Positions 47,274 through 56,509 of a stretch of 64,000 bases of DNA are shown one piece after another. Each line of letters begins with the position of its first letter. Position 1 is the stretch's first letter. Location: positions 29,162,723-29,226,722 of the forward strand of contig CM075103.1 of assembly GCA_037576195.1 (NCBI GenBank). Reading direction: 5' to 3'. Below the pieces are notes generated by a model. The model saw only the letters and a program-made list of their open reading frames with translations. It made no database searches and was not told the origin of the DNA. Source of the DNA: Phytoseiulus persimilis (Eukaryota; Arthropoda; Arachnida; Mesostigmata; Phytoseiidae). The translations under genes were made by a program, and so were the position numbers.

Positions 47274-48752
47274 TCAACTGCTCCCCGCGACCCTTGGAAC
47301 CAATTTGAGTATTAGCGGCTCCACCGTGATATCGTTCGCTCGCAGACCAGGTTTGATTTTGAGAGGCAACGCCGGCGTTCGTGCCGTCTTTTCGAATCTG
47401 AATCGCAACAGAAGCTGCGCGAGAAGAACCTGCATGTTCATCAACGCGAGCCGCTTCCCCACACAATTTTTCGGGCCCTGCCCAAACATCATGAAGGCGG
47501 TGAGCTCGCTCGGTGGTCCTTCTTGATTCTTGAGGAACCTCTCGGGTTTGAACTTCTCAGGCTCCGGGAAATATTCGGGATTATAGTGCATGTGGCAGAA
47601 ACCGGCTTCGACCACCATGCCCTTGTGGATTTCTTGACCCGCAACAACCGTGTCATTTGTGCAAACCCGATCGATCTGTCCTCCCATGGGCACAAGTCTC
47701 AAAGATTCAAGGAAGCAAGATTCCACGAACTTCATCTTTTGAAGATCGTTGTAATCGATGTCTGACTTGTCCCCAACGACAGACTTGATCTCTTCCAAGG
47801 CCCGCTCCTGAGCTTCGGGGAAGACGGTCAAGTAGTAGGTAGCCAGCTCCAGCGTCAACACTGTGTTATCGGTTCCGAGAAGGAACAAGAACGCTTGTGA
47901 GGCCAACATCTCATCGGTGAGGATTGTTTTGGGGTCGTCGCGTTGTGCGATCAGATGCAGATCGAGAATGTCGGCGGTCCCATTCTGGATGACTTCGTCG
48001 AGATTCTTTTTCTTGTCCTCGATGACGTGCTTGGTCAGTTTGGAGACGAAATCCACGACGTTTTTCGGCGGGAAATTAACGAATGGGATGTATCTGATGA
48101 GTTGTGGAGCGAGAAGGAAGAATAGAGATGCGGCTCCAGGTTTGAATATCTTGGTGGTGTTTTTGATAAAATCCGAGTCGGGGTTGTCGAGAGAGTTCAC
48201 ATCCATGCCCAACGCTATGGCCGTTGTCGAATCGATCGCGTACGCTTTCAGATACTGGTGCAGTGTCATCTCCCGATTGGCCAGCGAATCCAGTTTGTTC
48301 ATCACTCGTTTGGAGATGAGGTCGAGCTTCAAGATCATGCCTCGCATCTTCGAGGTGGTGAAGGTGAAACCCATGATCGTCCGAACGGCCTTCCAAAGAT
48401 CGTACGGGAGTTGAACGAGCGTGTTGTCCCACAGAGGTTCGCCACTTGAGAACTCGAAGGATCGGCTGAAGAAATTGTCGAACTGTTTGATGAAAACGTC
48501 CTTGACGTGCTCGACGTCAGTCACGACCAACGCTGGTCGGATTCCTCGATAAGAACCATACATCGGACCGTACCGGTCGCAAGCTTCGCGTTGGACTTCT
48601 GCGATCGGTCGTCGATGAATTTCCCACAGCATTCGGTACAAATAGCGCCAGTAGGGTTCATAAGGAATTCCTCTGCTCTTCCAAAACTGGCTGATTTGGG
48701 ACAATTTCACGATAATCAGGGCCACGAGCACTCCGAGGAAAACGAACCACAT
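47274..48752 (-). CDS. Cytochrome P450, CYP3-clan type (P450-A4, diverged copy)
   Basis: Complete 492-residue P450 that differs from A1-A3 at three residues: L41M (after the membrane anchor), Q201K and N234D. The last two lie in the F-G region, which in P450s often contacts substrate. All catalytic motifs are unchanged, including the unusual GTDNT. The substitutions lie in the 5' two-thirds of the gene (above about 47,820); the 3' part is identical to the other copies. The upstream sequence is like the other copies for only about 50 bases and then diverges sharply, so this copy may be controlled differently. Confidence 0.95.
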   Translation of the reverse strand: MWFVFLGVLVALIIVKLSQISQFWKSRGIPYEPYWRYLYRMLWEIHRRPIAEVQREACDRYGPMYGSYRGIRPALVVTDVEHVKDVFIKQFDNFFSRSFEFSSGEPLWDNTLVQLPYDLWKAVRTIMGFTFTTSKMRGMILKLDLISKRVMNKLDSLANREMTLHQYLKAYAIDSTTAIALGMDVNSLDNPDSDFIKNTTKIFKPGAASLFFLLAPQLIRYIPFVNFPPKNVVDFVSKLTKHVIEDKKKNLDEVIQNGTADILDLHLIAQRDDPKTILTDEMLASQAFLFLLGTDNTVLTLELATYYLTVFPEAQERALEEIKSVVGDKSDIDYNDLQKMKFVESCFLESLRLVPMGGQIDRVCTNDTVVAGQEIHKGMVVEAGFCHMHYNPEYFPEPEKFKPERFLKNQEGPPSELTAFMMFGQGPKNCVGKRLALMNMQVLLAQLLLRFRFEKTARTPALPLKIKPGLRANDITVEPLILKLVPRVAGSS

Positions 48753-48803
48753 CTTGTTTCTTTTCGCGAGAGTCTGTTAACAGAAGAAGTTTCCTCTCCA
48801 ACA

Positions 48804-50340
48804 GCGTCGCAACGACTCACAGCTGTCAACGCGCTGCGGATCGTCGCTGAGTGACTCTCGGAGAGGGAAACACGATCGTCCTTGAATCGGCGCCGGGAGA
48901 AAGCATTTCAGACCCTGACAACAATGAAAGTTTGGGAAGCTCGTGTGATGCGCTAACTTGGCTCGGATATCCCCTGACTCGTTCTCGTGCGATTCATCTC
49001 ACCGAACTAGGGCGAGTTCGGAGATCCAACGTGTCGAGGAAATACTTCCTGTGATGACCTCAAGCTGGAATGGTCGAGTAGTGCTCGCCTTTCAACGAAC
49101 AAGACCATAGCTGCCGACTGTCCCCGACTCCTGCGCATGCTGAACATGAATTCTGTCAGCGATGACTTGCATTCAATCGTATGTACTGCGATCCGACTTG
49201 GGGGGGGGGGGGGTAAAATCAGAAAGTACCAAAATATCCCGAGACGACGGGAACGAGATCAGTTTCAGTGCAGATGTAGTTGTCGTCGAGCTTAAGGATT
49301 GAGGGAGCTTCTGAGAGTTTGAAACACGGTCAAAATACTTGTGAAACTCTCGCGATTCTGTGACCGACCGAGCCCATTCACCAAGGACAGGGCGATGAAT
49401 CGTCGATAACAATATTTGAGCTTGGCTCGAGGGTGCCACTAACTGGTGAGTTGACCTCAGCTCTCAATTGAGAGCCAAGCCGCGTCAACGTCGCGACGTC
49501 GCTCGCTTGCTCCGCACTGAGTGTAGCCTGAAGGCTGGTATACGTAGGTGTTTGCCAACTTTTGGGACAGAAATCACGCAGATAGAGATCTGGTCGGGGC
49601 GGCCGCGTATCTCATAACCGCGGAGTCTCACGGAATCGAAGGCCGTGCAGTTGATTCATCTCTGGCATGCTCAGGACAGTGTAAACTCGAAGTCCATCTA
49701 TCACAGAAACCCACAGTGGGGCGAGACCCGCTGGTGGATGTGCGTTAGTTGGAGGATCGAGAAACGGTCAGGCATGCTCTCCAGTGGAACAATTAGCAGT
49801 GTGAATGCCATGACGAATATCAGTTTGATCAACTGGATGGGAAATTCCTTCAGTGTTAGCATTCTCTTGACATCAACTTTCGATTACAATTTATTTTTCA
49901 CCGGCACACTCGATTATACGGACCGTTTTGTCCTGGTATTCGAGTGGCTGGCAAAGTCAGGTCATTCTCAGACATCTCTGCGATGAAGATCCGATGGAAC
50001 TTGTGCTCTTATCTCATGCTCGACCTCTATTTGTGATAAAGGGATCCGATCCCAGTTTGCGTTGAGAGTCTTGGAATCCACAGGGACGCTCCTCCCATTT
50101 TTATTTCGCTCCGATAACTCTGAAACTGCCGACGGTGTGACTTTCTCCGGGCGCCCTGAGGGATCCGGAAAAACTGTTTTTTCACTCTGTTGCGAATCGA
50201 CGCCGATGAGTCGAGTGTCCTGCAGACCAGCTTCGGCTGTGATTTCCAAGTGCCGTGCGTGGCAGCTGTAAACGAAGAGTTTTCGCATGCAAGCGAACGC
50301 GATTCTCCCACGCAGGCAGAGTCCCCATTCGTCGACTCAA
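48804..50340. other. Diverged intergenic region between P450-A4 and P450-B; no mariner
   Basis: Homologous to 9,504-10,172 plus 11,344-11,970 of U1 but much more diverged. It keeps recognisable stretches (ataacaatatttga, aattagcagtgtg). A run of 14 G lies at 49,200-49,213. Position 49,492-49,698 has no counterpart in the other units. An AATAAA on the minus strand at 49,890-49,895, about 450 bases past the P450-B stop, is a possible polyadenylation signal. Confidence 0.6.
48851..48976 (-). promoter_or_regulatory. Conserved block upstream of P450-A4
   Basis: Counterpart of the block at 9,551-9,676, in the otherwise diverged flank of the last unit. It keeps the segment around gacaacaatgaaagtttg and the segment taacttggctcggatatccc. 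Its position relative to the P450 start is the same as in the other units. Confidence 0.35.
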
Positions 50341-51816
50341 TCACCCGAGAGCCTCAGCGGTTCTCGGGACGAATCGCAAAACGATGGGTTCCGCCGTTAT
50401 ATTGCTCGACTGGAGCCCAGGCTTGAGTTTCAGAGGCATCTTCGGCGTATTTTCGGTTGGCCCCAGCTTGAATCGCAGCAGGAGGTTGGCCAGCATCACC
50501 TGCATGTTCATCACCGCGAGGCGCTTTCCCACACAGTTCTTCGGTCCTTGCCCGAACATCATGTAGGCTCCGAGTTCATTAGGAGGACCATCCTTCAGGA
50601 ACCTTTCGGGCTTGTATTTTTCAGGTTCCGGGAAATACTCAGGATTGTGCTGCATGTAAGGGAAGTTGACTTCCACCACCATGCCCTCGGGAATCTCTTG
50701 GCCGGCGACAACTGTCTTCGAGCGGCAAACACGATCCATGAATCCAGCCATGGGCACGAGGCGGAGGGTTTCGAGAACGGAAGCCTCCAGGAACTTCATC
50801 TTCTGCAGATCTTCGTAATCCAACGTAGCTCTGTTTTCGACCACCGATCTGATCTCCTTGTGAGCTCGCTCTTGAGCTTCGGGACAGACGGTCAAGAAGT
50901 AGATGGTCAAATCCAGAGTCATAGCTGTGTTGTCGGAGCCGAGAATGAACAGAAAAGCCTGCGAGGCCAACATTTCGTCCGTCAAAATCGAATTCGGATC
51001 ATCGCGCTGCGCTATCAGATGCAGATCGAGGATATCGGCCGTTCCGTTCCTTACAACCTCGTCTAGGTTTCCCCGCTTGGCTTTCAGCACTTGCCCGGTC
51101 AGTTCGGTGATGAACTTCACCAATCTCTTGGGTGGGAAATGGATGGAAGGTATGTATCGAACGATTCTCGGTGCGATCAGAAACAAGAACGCTGTGGGCC
51201 CGGGTTTGATGAGGTCCGATGTGCATTTGACAAAATCGCTATCTGGGTTCTCGAGGGAGTTGACGTCCATTCCGAGAGCTATCGCCGCGATCGAGTCGAT
51301 GGAATATTGTTTCAGAAGTTTACTAACAGAAGTTTCTTCGTCAGCGATCAAATGAATCTTGCTCATTAATCTCTTGCTGATCACATCGAGCTTGAGGATC
51401 ATTCCTCGCATCTTTGCAGTAGTGAACGTAGAGCCCATTATCGTTCGAACAGCTTTCCAGTGGTCGTAAGGTAAGTGGAGGATCATGTTGTCCCACAGGG
51501 GTTCGCCCGTCGAGAACTCCATCGAACGGTTGAAGAAATTCTCGAACTGTTTGATGAACACCTCCTTCACATGTTGGACTTCAGTCAACACCAGAGCGGG
51601 CTTCAGTCCTCGGTAGGAGCCGTATGTGGGTCCATAGCGGTTGCAAGTCTCGCACATGACTTCCGGAATCGGTCGCCGATGGATCTGCCACAACATTCGG
51701 TACAAATATCGCCAATAGGGCTCGTATGGAATGCCCCTTGATTTCCAAAACAGACTGACTTTGATAAATTTCACGACTAGTATTCCGACGAGCGCAGCCA
51801 GAAAAACAAACCACAT
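50341..51816 (-). CDS. Cytochrome P450, CYP3-clan type (P450-B), intact
   Basis: A complete, intron-free gene for a 491-residue microsomal P450 that is clearly similar to P450-A along its whole length, so the two are old tandem paralogues. It has an N-terminal anchor (MWFVFLAALVGILVV), I-helix GSDNT, K-helix ETLR with Glu349, PERF, and haem signature FGQGPKNCVG with Cys428. Like P450-A it has Asn where the I-helix usually has its Thr. I chose the Met aligning with the P450-A start. The frame is open upstream to 52,011, giving a 556-residue alternative, but those 65 residues are not membrane-anchor-like and would place the anchor internally. It is the source of the headless psiB copies. Confidence 0.94.
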   Translation of the reverse strand: MWFVFLAALVGILVVKFIKVSLFWKSRGIPYEPYWRYLYRMLWQIHRRPIPEVMCETCNRYGPTYGSYRGLKPALVLTEVQHVKEVFIKQFENFFNRSMEFSTGEPLWDNMILHLPYDHWKAVRTIMGSTFTTAKMRGMILKLDVISKRLMSKIHLIADEETSVSKLLKQYSIDSIAAIALGMDVNSLENPDSDFVKCTSDLIKPGPTAFLFLIAPRIVRYIPSIHFPPKRLVKFITELTGQVLKAKRGNLDEVVRNGTADILDLHLIAQRDDPNSILTDEMLASQAFLFILGSDNTAMTLDLTIYFLTVCPEAQERAHKEIRSVVENRATLDYEDLQKMKFLEASVLETLRLVPMAGFMDRVCRSKTVVAGQEIPEGMVVEVNFPYMQHNPEYFPEPEKYKPERFLKDGPPNELGAYMMFGQGPKNCVGKRLAVMNMQVMLANLLLRFKLGPTENTPKMPLKLKPGLQSSNITAEPIVLRFVPRTAEALG

Positions 51817-52011
51817 TTTGCTGGTGGCGTGGATCTCACTCGAACTGACTTTCTTCCAGGCAGCGGCCGAATCGAGCTGGTGTGCCAAGTTGACAGCCGT
51901 CACCTTGGCTGTGGCGAGGGAACCCGTGACCTTGGCAGACGAGCAGAAGCAGCATCGTTCCTCTCTGATGTTCAGTCTTTGCCTCGCGCTCGCCATCGGT
52001 GATGTTTTCAA

Positions 52012-52860
52012 TTCATCGGTGTCGCGCGGAAATGACTCGCGTCCGCGCAGTTCGTCTTCATCGCCGGTACAGTTCCGGGTCAGGCTGAGAGTCCCACCTG
52101 CAGCTCCAAAGCATCCACGATTCTACTTGCCGTGCAGTCGCCGTCGTTCCCCTTTCCCTCGAAGTTTGAACTGAAGGACCTGCGAGCTCCTGTGCTGGCC
52201 ATGCATCGGACTAAGATCTGGCTAGGGACACAACTGAGCAGAGATTCTCGGCGTAGCCATGTTGTATTCCCGGACAGCCTGCGTAGAACCGGTGATCGTT
52301 GAGGAGGGGCGCCCTGCCAGTCGAACGGATGCGGAAGAGCTCCATGATCCATTGATAGCGATCCTTGCAGGAGCGAACTTCTCGAAGGGGGAAACGTAGG
52401 AGCTCATCTGCTTCTTAGACAAATGTGGACCTTGCAGATCCAGTTCCAACGCCAACAGTCTACGGCGAATATCCCTAACCGTTGGCGTACGCAGCAGTAC
52501 TTGCGAAATGGTCCCCAAGCTCAAACTACTCAAAAACTATGTTCGTCCAACCATGACATGCGTATAAACATCGAGGGAGGGTGGCTGGGAGGCAGTCAAG
52601 GTTGGAGAAGCGGAGAAAAACACTAAGGCCCACTATGCTCGGTGGCGACACCAGGTGACTTTCGGCCTTAGCACGCCACGGCAATGCTTTCCTCAGTTTG
52701 TTGGCCTGCCACGACCGTGCTTGGGTGGCAACTCCCGTCAAGGATCCCACCGACTCACGAGTCTCCAAATGCTCCATTCTCCGAGCTCCCTCGTAACCGA
52801 CTTCAATTCCAAGGCCCATCATGGAATCGATATCGGCGCACACGGCTTCCCGCGCTCCGG
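52012..52860. other. No recognisable gene (5' side of P450-B)
   Basis: This stretch should contain the P450-B promoter and 5' UTR. No TATA box or conserved block is evident. Two minus-strand frames of about 100 codons (52,222-52,533; 52,526-52,843) have no domain I recognise. Confidence 0.4.
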
Positions 52861-52864
52861 GGCA

Positions 52865-53290
52865 CGGTCGGGTTCAGAATCTTTTTGATTCGCTTGACAA
52901 ACTCGTTTATCGGGTTACTACGCACAGTCTTTGCATGGACTGTGCATGGACACATCGGAGTCCATGCAAGAGAGAGTGGCTGTGGTCGAGTCTGCCCCAT
53001 GAGTCGTGGACCAGATTTCAGCTCGGTGTTAGCCTCTGACTCGAATTTCGTCGCGAAACGTTTTGCCATGACGTTCATTCCCAAAATAGTTTCTCGCACT
53101 CTGGCTCTGGTGGCAGTAAAGCTCGTGATTCTTCGAACAGCTTCGCATGAGGCAGCTGAACAAGCGCGTTGTGCCAGAGCGGCGCGTCTGTCGCGAACTC
53201 GAGAGTGCTTCCCACACTGCTTTATGAACACTTCCTCGACATTTCGAGGTCTGTAGAAAAACTAGTCTCAAACCCAGGGAGGAGCAGCGG
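52865..53290 (-). pseudogene. Decayed third P450 (psiC), N-terminal half fragment
   Basis: The minus strand carries broken stretches that align in order with P450-A and P450-B. These are NVEEVFIKQ (compare HVKEVFIKQF), then in another frame EFATDAPLWHNALVQLPH (compare EFSSGEPLWDNTLVQLPY), then AVRRITSFTATRARVRETIL (compare AVRTIMGFTFTTSKMRGMIL), and finally NPINEFVKRIKKILNP (compare NPDSDFIKNTTQIFKPG). At least two frame changes and internal losses exist, and the haem-binding half is absent. Orientation and position suggest the cluster once had three P450s in a row. Confidence 0.78.
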
Positions 53291-53299
53291 ATCGGCGAT

Positions 53300-54105
53300 T
53301 TTCCTCGCCGATTTCTACTCTGAGCTCTCACCGAGTTCCGTGAGAAGATCCCCAGGGGAAACAGTAGAGCAGCGAAAGGGCTGGGCTCGGCGATTGCTTC
53401 AACAAAACAGTCGCGACAGATAACAGCAGAAAGTAGTGCAACAAGCCGCGCGGTGGAAAGGCTCAAGCGTTCACAGATATCGAAACGAATCCGATCGCAG
53501 ACAGGGTTCCGAACGTTGTCTTCCTCAGAGAGTTCTGGGTTTTGTGAGTGAGCGTGAACCTCGACAGGATCCTGTCGGGACGAAGCTCGCTGTCAGTTCA
53601 GGAAGGAACGTCTGAGCTCTGTGGAGTCGGCTGCCGATCTCGGAAGCCAGTAGAGCATCGTTCTATCGAGTGTAGCGAGCATCAGCTTGACTGACAAATA
53701 AATTTCCAACTTCACTGTATAGAGGGGAACTCCGGGATCCTGCTCGTCTGGAAGTGCTTAGAAAACGCCTCGAAATAACGACGAAAACAAATAAGTCCCC
53801 GTTGCCTTATTCATCTGGCGGGTTCCGCTTGAGTGTTTCGGAAAATGGAAAGTCAGGTAAGGCTCATCTACGGGGACTCCCGGATATCGTAGCTCAACCG
53901 ATTTCCCTCGGGAATCTAAAAACGAGACGCACAGTGATTTCTTGTCCATATACATCTCGTGATTTTTCAGAAATGGGGGCGAGTACACTCTGCGGGTTAG
54001 GATTAGTCGTTGATCTTGCAGGTGCATGGGATGTATTCTTTCGTTGTTCTCTCCCATCTTTCTAGACTCCGTTTGGTCCGCTCTTCATTTGCTTTCGCTG
54101 AGTCC
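53300..54105. other. No recognisable gene
   Basis: Nothing is supported here. The one structural item is a perfect 16-bp palindrome, cgacaggatcctgtcg, at 53,562-53,577. Confidence 0.5.
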
Positions 54106-54110
54106 TCATA

Positions 54111-54143
54111 TAGTCTAGTCTAGTATAGTATAGCCTAGTCTTC
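54111..54143 (-). repeat. Short tandem repeat tail at the 3' end of the LINE
   Basis: An irregular (tagtc/tatag)n run directly follows the LINE stop codon in the element's orientation. Many LINE clades end in short tandem repeats instead of poly(A), so this probably marks the element's 3' terminus. Confidence 0.55.
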
Positions 54144-55285
54144 TGCAGATCCCCGCTTCGTTCCGCTTTTCTCCTTTGCACTCCATTATTGCGTACTCTA
54201 GGGACTCTGTGTGATGTCCGCATAACACACATTTACCATCGCCTCCTTCGAATCTTGTTCTGAAGGATTTGGTGTTGAGGAAGCCCGCTCTTGCACTGGC
54301 AATGAGCGTGCTCCCTCTGGAGTTGTCATATATATGATCAATCGTGCCTTTCTGCCTCTTGTTTTTCCTATATCTTTCTAGGCTGGATTTACTTTCCATT
54401 CCTTCTTTCCATTCCTTGTCCGTATATGCTGTGATTTGTTCTTCCACCCCTTTGCGGAAGGATCTCAAGCTTCTACCACCGCCTGTCGATTTTGGAGCTT
54501 CTATGTTCTCGCATTCGTACATTCTCTTGAGGTGTAGCATTCTCCTGTATGCTAAGCTAAATATGTTGGATCTTTCCATCGCCTCGAAGATTAGCTTTTG
54601 CCATCTATATGTCTGGATATTTGTCCGATTCTGGCAAAGTATAGTATTTCACTGTTGGCTTCTCTGCTTTCGTATGAAACCCACCCCAGTTCTCCTTTCA
54701 CGAACTCATTCGCAATATTGAAGGGTGAATGGCCTACTGCCCATTCGCCTGCCTCACGCCGTGATATTTCCATCCTCTTGCGTGTTTCGGCTCATGCTAC
54801 CAGGACTGAGTTGCAGTTCGTCCGCGCGGGCACACATGTCGCCTCCCATTGTATCTTGGTTGTCTCGGAGCCATTGAACTTCCACAGCGATTTCGCGTAC
54901 ATTTGTCCAAGCGTTTTCGTGGCTTCCTCTTTCCACAGCTTCTCCTGCTCAGCTAGGTAGTTCCTGTTTTTGCTTAGCAGGATCCCAATATATTTATACG
55001 ACTTCGCTCAAGGGATCAGTTGTGGCTGGATTTCTAGCCCGGGGCTCACGACACTTCCTTGCTCGTAGAAGTCGTGGCTCGTGGTGATTTTCTGGAGTTG
55101 AATACCAGGTTCAGCTCATTACACACCTCTGTGGTGATCTATAGAAGCTGTTAATCTGTGCCCATGTGTAAGACATCAGAATCAGATCATCGAAGTAAAA
55201 TATCCCCGGCATTACTTTTGCTCTGTTTTCCAGCCTCTCAGATATGATTCTAAGAGGTCCTGATGGTGATACCTCGTTTATTACC
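54111..55285 (-). mobile_element. 5'-truncated non-LTR retrotransposon (LINE), broken
   Basis: Reading on the minus strand, a reverse-transcriptase segment contains the catalytic YFDDL at 55,183-55,197. It is followed by a frameshifted and stop-containing stretch with WEATCVPARTN and GELGWVSYESREANSEI. The last 154 codons (54,115-54,579) are open and end in the Cys-rich C-terminus CVLCGHHTES ... MEC typical of LINE ORF2 proteins. The 5' end is missing, as is usual for truncated insertions. The clade cannot be fixed; CR1/Jockey-like is possible. Several stops and shifts in the RT part make it inactive. Confidence 0.82.
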
Positions 55286-55289
55286 ATCG

Positions 55290-55905
55290 TTCATTATGGT
55301 TAAGATTGATGATTCGTTTTTCGGCATACGAGGTGGTCAACGTTAGTGAGGAAGGCGCTCCGACCAATTTTCTGCTCTCTTTTTGGAAATCGAGCTTTTC
55401 CAGTTCTCCGTCCCCAAAGGAAAGACTCGATGAGCTCGATTTCGGGCGGAACAGAGTTCTCGTATCGACCCGGCTCCTTCAAACCCGGCACGTTTAGACC
55501 AATCAAAGATCTCCTTGGAATTGGCAAAATTCTCGAACCCGGCAGCTCTGAGCAGACACGGGTGGATTGAACTGGCGGTCAAGATTTCGTTACCAGATCA
55601 GTGATTTTCGGGAGGCTGTTGCGATCAGTCGCCTTTCTCGAGATCCGGAGTGACCCTCGCCATTTCTCCAGCGGACTCGAGAAGTTTCTCGGGTAGATTT
55701 TTGAAGAGTCGAAGAAAAGAAAGCGTTCCTCGAGCCCTCCAGGGAAATTCAACTCGTGACTGATTGACACAAATAAAGAAGGGAAACATGAGTCATCCTT
55801 CCCGCTATTGATCGCGAGAAGAAGAAATACAGAACCGACTTACGTTGACCACCCCGTATACACGGAAAAATAGTGCACTTTCTGTGCCAGAGATTTACAT
55901 TCACC
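55290..55905. other. No recognisable gene
   Basis: Short frames occur on both strands near 55,300-55,580, none with a domain I recognise. Nothing is supported. Confidence 0.5.
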
Positions 55906-55907
55906 TG

Positions 55908-56504
55908 TTAAGTGATGCGGTGTGCGATCCACGTGCTATTCAGTGAAGAACACGTGAGACGCATGATGAACGTGTGACGACGTGAATGAGCACACCGAAT
56001 GGACGGAACCTGTCCGCACCTCGACGAAGGATTGCAGGGCGCAGACCTTCTCATGGCGCCATATGCCCAGGTGTCAAACGAAGACTCGTCGATAATAGTG
56101 AGGAAGAATACGTCCAATGGCTGAATCGCCGGTCTTGCACATCCTCCAGGATTGATTCCTTCCATGAGCTGGATTCCGACCGGTGCACAGGCATCTGAAA
56201 GTGCAACATCCCTATCTTTCACACATGAGTCCATGAATATAACCATTATTTTGCGATGCTGGGGCATGCTCGGTCCCATGAGTTCGGTGCAGTGCGGCTG
56301 AAGATTTCCGATATTGGAAAGATATGAAAACTTCGGCCTCACCTCGGCTTCTGAACACAGGCATTCGACATTGGGTCGAATGAAAGAGCTAAATTTGCAT
56401 CTCGGTTCCCGGTACTTTCCGAGAGAGAAAAAGATGTCGGCTGATATTCGGCCGAGCGACAGTCTCCGACAGTACGCGCAAAAGAGGCTGACCCGACTTT
56501 TCAT
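55908..56504 (-). pseudogene. Probable DDE-superfamily transposase fragment (pogo/jerky-like)
   Basis: Within a 198-codon minus-strand frame, the part at about 56,099-56,280 reads GPSMPQHRKIMVIFMDSCVKD, then GIQLMEGINPGG, then PAIQPLDVFF. This is the order seen in DDE endonuclease domains of pogo/Tigger/jerky-like transposases: an Asp-containing strand, a stretch near IPGG, and the nearly invariant QPLD. The rest of the frame is unrecognisable. No inverted repeats were found, and other catalytic segments are missing, so it is treated as a relic. Confidence 0.5.
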
Positions 56505-56509
56505 TTCTT

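Larger units (their letters stand above)
39927..51231. repeat. Tandem array unit U4, rightmost, diverged on its right side
   Basis: This unit matches U2/U3 almost perfectly to about 47,820. It is then about 1% different through the rest of P450-A4 to about 48,800, and clearly diverged from there to 50,340. The mariner-bearing block of the other units (10,173-11,343 in U1) is replaced by about 207 unrelated bases (49,492-49,698). The unit continues into intact P450-B. Position 51,231 is where the internal psiB copies stop matching. Confidence 0.85.

Noticed and set aside
49200-49213. Run of 14 G, as a possible quadruplex or regulatory site
   Set aside because: It replaces a cggggaggttgg context in the homologous units and is more likely slippage or a sequencing artefact. 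A single G-run does not make a quadruplex.
1-51231. The whole array as a simple assembly duplication
   Set aside because: Edges carry real differences (diverged left half of U1, diverged right part of U4, three residue changes in A4, deletion in U0, missing mariner in U4). Those indicate genuine duplicates, although the exact number of near-identical internal units could still be wrong.
51817-52011. 65-codon N-terminal extension of P450-B as part of the protein
   Set aside because: The downstream Met aligns exactly with the P450-A start and begins the membrane anchor; the extension has no anchor or targeting features.
53562-53577. Perfect palindrome cgacaggatcctgtcg as a binding site
   Set aside because: A single occurrence with no adjacent gene start; palindromes of this length can occur by chance in a window of this size.
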